Assembly: GCA_007570785.1 (NCBI GenBank)
Contig: ML660777.1
Coordinates: forward strand, 1,122,363 to 1,186,362
Direction of reading: 5' to 3'
Length of the DNA stretch: 64,000 nt
Origin: Antilocapra americana
Lineage: Eukaryota > Chordata > Mammalia > Artiodactyla > Antilocapridae
Shown here: piece after piece, positions 57,586-64,000 of the stretch
How positions within the stretch are numbered: position 1 is the first letter of the stretch
Layout of the letters: each line of letters opens with the position of its first letter
Notes under the pieces: generated by a model
What the model saw: only the letters and a program-made list of their open reading frames with translations
Database searches by the model: none
Told to the model about the DNA's origin: nothing
Made by a program: the position numbers and the translations under genes

Positions 57586-58510
57586 ATACATCTCTGTTAC
57601 TTTTATTTTAAAATAAGCAAACAAAAAGGATGGCCTTGGGATCTTTAGCTGCTCCAGCCCCCGCAGTCACAGCCACTATCAAGGTCCCCAAAGCCTCCCT
57701 CACATGAACACAGGTGTAAATAGAAACAAAGTGCCCACTTATAATTGTGACCCTCTTTGAGAGGCATTGTTGCTCTCAAGGTTTCCTTTGGAGATACCCT
57801 GGGGTCCTCAATGTACACTGCTCAAACTGTTTTATAACCTGTTTTTAAAAATTAATATGTTTTGAACATCTGCCAACATCAACAAATATTTAGCAAATGA
57901 AATATAATAATGCATTAATGATTCAATGGTACTTAGTCATAGACATCTACTATAATTTACTTAAATAATGCCTCAATCACTGGAACATTTGCACGTTTCT
58001 AATTCTTCAGCATCATAAAAAATACTCTGATGAACACTGTGTCATAAAATTTCTAACGTGTCTAGTACATCCTTTTTTTAGCATAAGTGATTAGATTGTT
58101 GAATTGATGGGTAAAGAATGGGCATATCGCTAAGACTTTTGATACATATTAATTTGCTCATAAGAAACATTTTATTAATTTAAATTCTCACAAGTAGTAT
58201 AAAAAGAATACCTATTTCTGCACACAACTGCCAACAGTGAACATTATGATATTCTTTTCCATTTACAATAAATATTCCCTGATTGAAATCAATGGATGGA
58301 TGTACTGATTCAAAGCATTAGGAATGGAAAAGAATCATCACAAGCACATAAGTAAGCTGGCTTGACAAGGACTTACAAAGGTTATAATCTAGAAGTCAGG
58401 GGGTAGGAAGGCCCCAAGAGAAATTTAGACATATGATTACTATAAGTCAACTGTGATAAACGGGCAAGAGGAACCAAGAGATACAGGAGTTCAGAAATGG
58501 GTGAACTCAC

Positions 58511-58662
58511 CTCTGGTTGGGGAAACTGAGACATGCTTCAGTGAGGGGGCAGGCACTCGCCATGGCTTTGGGGCCACTTCCAAGTTCTGTATGAGCCTAA
58601 AAGTCCGCTGTTTACATGGCTCCCACTGACCTCACATGCCTGCCTATCTGGACAGTCAAAGA
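58511..58662 (-). promoter_or_regulatory. SASH1: Candidate TATA-driven alternative first exon of SASH1 (MSQFPQPE start)
   Basis: On the minus strand, TATAAA (58691-58686) lies about 25-30 nt before the assumed start of this exon. The exon ends at GAG|GTGAGT (donor at 58510). An ATG at 58534 with A at -3 encodes MSQFPQPE and ends in phase 0, so splicing to exon 9 gives [16 protein letters not shown]. An in-frame TGA lies just upstream of the ATG. TATA box, start context, donor and phase all agree, but transcription has not been shown and the 5' end is a guess. Confidence 0.4.
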
Positions 58663-58685
58663 AGAGCTCAGCTGATGCTGCTCCC

Positions 58686-58691
58686 TTTATA
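58686..58691 (-). promoter_or_regulatory. TATA-like box before the candidate first exon
   Basis: TATAAA on the minus strand inside ctgtTTATAAAggg; the surrounding octamer is symmetrical, so orientation is decided only by the downstream donor and ATG. Confidence 0.3.
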
Positions 58692-61095
58692 AACAGCATG
58701 TGACACCGATCAACCACAGCTTCACGGCTCTCCTCTTCTGCAAGCTTGATTTCATAATCCCTCCAACAAGCCTGATCTCCCTCCACTGGTCCAAGGAGTG
58801 ATGCATTTGAGGTCACTCCCTACCTTAGGGGCAGCGTATCGGCTCTGGCTGGGACTTTCATATCAGCATCTCCAGTCCTCATGGACCGGCCATGGCGGGG
58901 GCCTTCCGGTCACAGCCATCCAGTTAATGGATGGCTATTCTTTATGTTTACAGAAAAACTCATTTCACTCTTTGAAGAAGTTAGAATTACTTTCAAAAGT
59001 GTTTATGAGTTGTCAGAATAACTATATAAAATATGAAACACATTGTGCGTTTGTTTTTTTCCCCCCTTATTTCACAAAGGAGTCAGGGGAGGACTCATCT
59101 GTTTAGCAAGAAATATTTTGCTCATTAGCTGGTGACATCATTGTCCTCTGAAATGAAGAGATTTTAGTCAGCATATGGAAAAAAAGATGAAATTCCATTC
59201 TTCTCCCAGAGGTGCAGTGTAACACTGAAATAATCTCTCTGGCAGTTTCAAAATTAACTAGTTGTCGCCAGATTTGAAGGCGGAGGAGAAGGAGGCAGAG
59301 GAGGAGAGATAATTACATGATACTCGTATTTGTAAAAAGTATGTGAGAATTTGAGGTAATGTTACCATCCCCTAGAGGCAAAGGCTTGTCAGCACTTAAT
59401 TCATTGAAAGAAACTATTGAAAAATGAACTATAAAGCCAAAGGAACAACAAAGTGATACTACGTTCCTCAATAAACTCTCTTCTTTTGCTTAAAACTCAC
59501 AAACTCTGAATTGCTTTTAATCACCCCCAATAATGTTGCTACTTTCCCTGTAAGGAGGGAGAAAATATAAGACCTCAGGACTCTTATAGCCAGGTATAGG
59601 GAGATTTCAGTAACCAGTAAGCTCACCCATCATGATTCTGTAACTTTCCAAGGAGCAGAGAAAATGCCTTACCTTCTCGTGAAAGGAGTTGGGGGAAGAG
59701 AGATGTTACATGAAGGAAAAGAAACCAACTTCCCCTTCATTCTGTGAATCTTTTGAAGACTTGACTGCTTGAGATTATGTCACCCTGCCCACAGGTCAGA
59801 GACCCCTGCTGGTCGTACAAAATAGGGAAGTTTAGATGAAAAAGTTATGGGAAAGTAGGCAACAGTTCTATAGGTTTCTCCGTAAAGAGTGGGAGAGTGT
59901 TACCCAAAACACATCCATGGTGTCAGGCACACTAAAGACTAAAGCCAAACACCAAACCCACTCTTTCCCAAGTGCCTTCAATTCTCACACAGCCCGTGCC
60001 ATGGAAAAAGGATGATTCAGAGCAAGACTGCCAACTAGGGCAATTACATAGGCGTTTGAGGCTCTAGTTTCTGGAGCTGATGGAAGTTTTCATCCCAGAA
60101 GCGGTAAGTCTCCCAAGGGATTGGGTGGTGTTTGCAAAGTCACATTGCTTTTATGGCATCTTAGACGGACTGATTCATGGATCAGGCACGATGACTTCTT
60201 GGACAGGGCTGCTAAACAACCTTGACTAGGCACATGATGATATAAAACTATGGAGAACTGATGGACCCTGCAGGGCAATGGAGGGAAGATGCAGACGCCA
60301 AGTTCTTTCCTCTGACCCAAACTTAGGCCACCAGTCAGCATGGGCATCTGTTGAAGATGGAGGCAGGTGGGTCAACGGTGCCTCCCTGAGTCACGATCTG
60401 TGATCTGAACATGGTCCTCCTTCTGTTTGTTGAATAAACAATAAGCAAATTTACTTCCAAACAGAAGAAATCTTGGCCGAATCCTTAGAAAATGAATCAG
60501 TTAGAGCTAGAAAGGTTGTTTGTGGTCATCTAACTGGCAAAACAATCAGGTCACGATGACTGCTAAAAGCTAAATCACAGAATATCCTTCCCACAACAAG
60601 TAACAAAATGAGCAACAGTGCCCTAGAAAACACAGTTACTAAAACCTGGCAAAAATACTACACCAAGAGCATCCAAAGATATATAACCTAATATATGAAA
60701 CTTCAGAATTCCATGATCAAGCTAAGAAACAAATTTCTGAAGACACAGAAAAGGAAGTAAAGTGTGTGGCCTTCTCTATCTTCTAATCTAGGAGCAGCAG
60801 AAACAGCTTCAGGAGAGGAATGAATGAAAAGGTGGGAAGTCAAGTATAAAGCTGGTCTTGATTGGAATGAAGCCTCTAGAAATTCACCAGGGACGAGAGG
60901 AATGAATTAAAAGCAGGCTGGCTCTGGCAGACCCATACACCCAACCTTAAGCAAGCAACGTGAACAGTGATGCAGCTCGCTTAGCAAACTCTTAGTAGAG
61001 GGAAGTCTGAGCCTAGGCATCCCAGTGAAGACCATATTCCAGCTCAGTTTGGTCCCCCCAACCCCCCAGGCTCTTATATTAGGCTATAGCAACAA

Positions 61096-61323
61096 TAGGG
61101 CCTTCCCAGGTGGCACTAGTGGTAAAGAAACCCGCCTGCCAAAGAGAAGGAGATATAGGAGATGAGCGTTCCATCCCTGGGTCAGGGAGATTCCCTCGAG
61201 AAGGAAATGTCAATCCACTCCAATATTCTTGACTGGAGAATCCCACGGACAGAGAAGCCTGGCGGGCTACAGTCCGTAGTGTCGCAGAGTCGAACATGAC
61301 TGAGAGACTTAGCATGCACACAC
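61096..61323 (+). repeat. Bov-tA SINE with 10-bp TSD
   Basis: ATAGCAACAA at 61086-61095 and 61324-61333 flank gggccttcccaggtggcact to gactgagagacttagcatgc. Confidence 0.92.
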
Positions 61324-61781
61324 ATAGCAACAACAAACATGAATGGATCACAAAATAAATAAAGGAAAACACTGTGTCGTCCGACAGTATGGCAAATGGG
61401 TCAAAAAGGGATCCTCATTATATCAGAACAAATAGAAAATGTGACCTGAACTACCCAAGCATGATCAAAATGAAAAGGAATGCATAAAACTACTCAAACT
61501 GTAACAAAGAGGAGAAAGAGAGAAACAGAAAAGGGATGGGCAAACACAGAGATTTTATCTTTGATCCCCATCTCTCTATCAGAAGAAAACAAAACTCAAG
61601 AAACAGGAAGAAATCCTTAACAGTTGCTTCTCTCTATAAATAATTTAAGAAGAATATGAATTCAATTAAATGAGGCCTCAGAGATGAAAAACATAATGAT
61701 ATGAATTTTAAAACTGCAATCATACATGGAAGCAACCTAAATGTCCACCGACAGAGAAACAAATGAAGGTGTGGCATATAT

Positions 61782-61853
61782 GTATGTACGTATGTAGGTA
61801 TGTACGTGTGTATATGCGTGCGCATGTGTGCGTGCGCACACACACACACACAC
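61782..61853. repeat. Compound (TATG)n/(CA)n microsatellite
   Basis: tatatgtatgtacgtatgta then gtgcgtgcgcacacacacac inside the L1 3' region, replacing the usual catatatacaat part. Confidence 0.85.
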
Positions 61854-62130
61854 GGAATACTACGCAGCCATAAAAAAGAATGAAATAATGCCATTTGCAG
61901 CAACACAGATGGATGTAGATTATCATACTGAGGGAAGTAAGTCAGAAAAAGGACAAATATCATATGATATTGCTTATATACAGAATCTAAAAAAATACAA
62001 ATGAACTTATTTAGAAAACAGAAATAGACTCATAAACATAGAAAATAAACTTATTGTTACCAAAGGGCAAAGAAATGAGGAAATAAATTAATAATTTGAG
62101 ATTGACATATACACACTACTATGGGTAAAA

Positions 62131-62401
62131 TTGGAGAAGGCACTGGCACCCCACTCCAGTGCTCTTGCCTGGAAAATCCCACGGACCGAGGAGCCTGGTA
62201 GGCTGCAGTCCATGGAGTCACTAAGAGTCGGACACGACTGAGCGGCTTCACTTTCACTTTTCACTTTCATGCACTGGAGAGGGAAATGGCAACCCACTCC
62301 AGTGTCCTTGCCTGGAGAATCCCAGGGACGGCGGAGCCTGGTGGGCTGCTGTCTATGGGATCGCACAGAGTCGGACACGACTGAAGCGACTTAGCAGCAG
62401 C
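62131..62401 (+). repeat. Bov-A2 dimeric SINE
   Basis: Two related Bov-A units in tandem: unit 1 ggagaaggcactggcacccc to gagcggcttcactttcactt; unit 2 ggagagggaaatggcaaccc to gcgacttagcagcagc. The flanks ATGGGTAAA and ATGGATAAA are an imperfect target duplication. Confidence 0.9.
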
Positions 62402-62719
62402 ATGGATAAACCAGATAAACCATAAGAACCTACTGTATAGCACAGGTAACTATATTCAAGATTTTGTAATAACCTATAATGGAAAAGAATCTGAAGAAGA
62501 ATACATGTGTGTGTGTGAGACTCAATCACTTTGTTGTACACCTAAAACTAACATAGTGCTGTAAATTAACTATACTTCAATTTAAAGAAATTGCAGTCAT
62601 CAGGAAATGAGGACCAAACAACCTATCACAGAACCAATTTGTAAATATTAATAAGAATGAGCAAAGAATAGAATCAGTACCATGGAAGTAAAAATATTGA
62701 TAGTGAGAAAAATCTATAT

Positions 62720-62930
62720 TATTTTAAAGGTGTCTCAGTGGTAAAGAGACAATGCCAATGCAGGAGATGAGGGTTTGATCCCTGGGTTGGGAAGATCCCC
62801 TGGAGAAGGAAATAGCAACCATTCCCATTTCTTGCCTGGGAAATCCCATGGAAAAACAAGCCTGACAGGCTGCAATCTGCAAGGTTGCAAAAGAGTTGGA
62901 CAGACTTGGCAACTAAATAATCAAATCAAA
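62720..62930 (+). repeat. Bov-tA SINE, diverged
   Basis: aaaggtgtctcagtggtaaa gag to ttggacagacttggcaacta; more diverged than the other copies. Confidence 0.85.
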
Positions 62931-62996
62931 TTATTTAAGTCCATTTTCAGATATGACCCAAGTGTGAAGATTTACCCACCTATTCACCTAAGCCCA

Positions 62997-63322
62997 GGGC
63001 TTCCATGGTAGCTCAGTGGGTAAAGAATTTGCCTGCAATGCAGAAGACCCCAGTTTGATTCCTGGATTGGGAAGATCTGCTGGAGAAGGGATAGACTACC
63101 CACTCCAGTATTCTTGGACTTCCCTGGTGGCTCAGATGGTAAAGAATCTGCCTGCAATGTGGGAGACATGGGTTCAATCCCTGGGTTGGGAAAATCCCCT
63201 GGAAAAGGGAACAGCTACCTACTACAGTATTCTGGCCTAGAGAATTCCATGGACACAGGAGCTTGGCAGGCTACAGTCCACGGGGTCGCAAAGAGTCGGA
63301 CATGACTGAGTGACTTCCACTC
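62997..63322 (+). repeat. Bov-tA SINE dimer inserted as a unit (15-bp TSD)
   Basis: The first unit (62997-63115) is cut short at actccagtattcttgg. The second, full unit (63116-63322) begins ggacttccctggtggctcag. ATTCACCTAAGCCCA flanks the pair at 62982-62996 and 63323-63337. Because the missing end of unit 1 is absent and the pair has a single TSD, it probably moved as one chimeric RNA. Confidence 0.88.
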
Positions 63323-64000
63323 ATTCACCTAAGCCCATTAGCCTTGCTGCTCCCTCTACTTGACATAGTTCTCTTCCTTCTCCTGGTGAACTACTGCTCC
63401 ATTTCAGTCATCTTTTCTGGGCTTTCCACACTCCCCTCACTGAGGCTTAATGGATTTTCTGTATGCATATCACACACTCAGTAGAAATATTCCAATTATC
63501 ACTCAATCATGCTGTCCAGTTCTCTGTCTCTTCTTCTCAAATATAAACCCCTGTGGATAGGGACTAGCCTGTCATAGGTATCAATAATGTTTTCACAATG
63601 AATGAGTGAAAGAATGTTCAAGATGGCATTCTTTCATCTGGGTCATAAGCACAGGGCAAGAAGTGTCCTTGTAGGAACTAATTATGCAATGCTACTAGAA
63701 TTATACTAGTAATAGTCCAGTCAACAAGATATGACAAAAAGTGTAGTTCAAAGAGAATAAAGGGATATTTCTATAGAAATCATTTTGTGATTGGGATTTG
63801 AATTAGAATTTGGTTGTGTTAAAATACTGCTTTCCAAATGAGTCCCCTTGGTGACTGAGTATATTCTAAGAGCTTTGATATAATGGGTAACTATTGTGAC
63901 TTATAGTTCAAATGAACTCTGAACAAGCGATGGGCAGCCTGTGACTTCAGTAAGTTGGCCTACACTGGAAGTGACCCTCAGTCTGAATCTGACTCATGAA

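Larger units (their letters stand above)
61715..62585 (+). mobile_element. L1 LINE 3' region, interrupted by a Bov-A2 SINE
   Basis: catggaagcaacctaaatgt ccaccgacagag, then actacgcagccataaaaaag, catactgagggaagtaagtc and ctacttgtatagcacagg-like tail ending tatacttcaatttaaa. It is split by the SINE at 62131-62401 and by a TATG/CA microsatellite (61782-61853). No ORF2 coding remains. Confidence 0.8.
49096..64000 (-). other. SASH1: SASH1 intron 8 (part), to the edge of the window
   Basis: 14.9 kb of intronic DNA ending in the CAG acceptor of exon 9. I found no match to the exon 8 coding sequence expected before SREQ, so canonical exon 8 lies beyond 64000. It contains three candidate alternative first exons and the repeats listed. 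Stretches at 51330-53980, 55430-57120, 58870-61090 and 63340-64000 show nothing recognised. About 57130-57380 looks like an L2 relic (cttcaagattcagttcacgt gtcacctcttctgg). Confidence 0.8.

Overview
The window is mammalian nuclear DNA from a ruminant, most likely a bovid. The evidence is dozens of Bov-tA/Bov-A2 tRNA-derived SINEs, a BovB (RTE) LINE fragment, CHR-type SINEs of the cetartiodactyl family, and older L1, L2, MIR, MaLR and DNA-transposon relics. Species within the ruminants cannot be decided from the sequence alone.

The only protein-coding gene I can support is the 3' two-thirds of SASH1 (SAM and SH3 domain-containing protein 1), on the minus strand. Twelve coding exons, corresponding by my count to exons 9-20 of the 20-exon mammalian gene, run from 49095 down to a TAG stop at 15137-15135. 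All reading phases join exactly. Together they encode about 1002 residues: a basic linker, the SLY region, one SH3 domain, a first SAM domain, a long proline-rich disordered region and a C-terminal SAM domain. A SINE-free 3' UTR of about 3.1 kb follows, ending near an AATAAA (minus strand) at 12054-12049.

The layout from left to right is: 1-12 kb, repeat-rich intergenic DNA downstream of SASH1; 12-15.1 kb, 3' UTR; 15.1-49.1 kb, exons 20 to 9 and their introns; 49.1-64 kb, intronic DNA between canonical exons 8 and 9. Exons 1-8 lie outside the window.

The most interesting observations concern unannotated-looking isoforms. (1) Exon 10 reads open for a further 163 codons of strongly coding-like sequence beyond its GTAAGT donor, to a second donor GTGAGT in the same phase. 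(2) Upstream of exon 9 there are three separate candidate alternative first exons (at about 50.1, 54.0 and 58.5 kb). Each has an ATG a few codons before a splice donor, and each is in phase with exon 9. They would give N-terminally short SASH1 proteins that keep the SLY, SH3 and SAM parts. (3) Several retroelement insertions keep perfect target-site duplications, including a SINE dimer that apparently moved as one unit. All repeat family names are from memory of the consensus sequences, not from a search.
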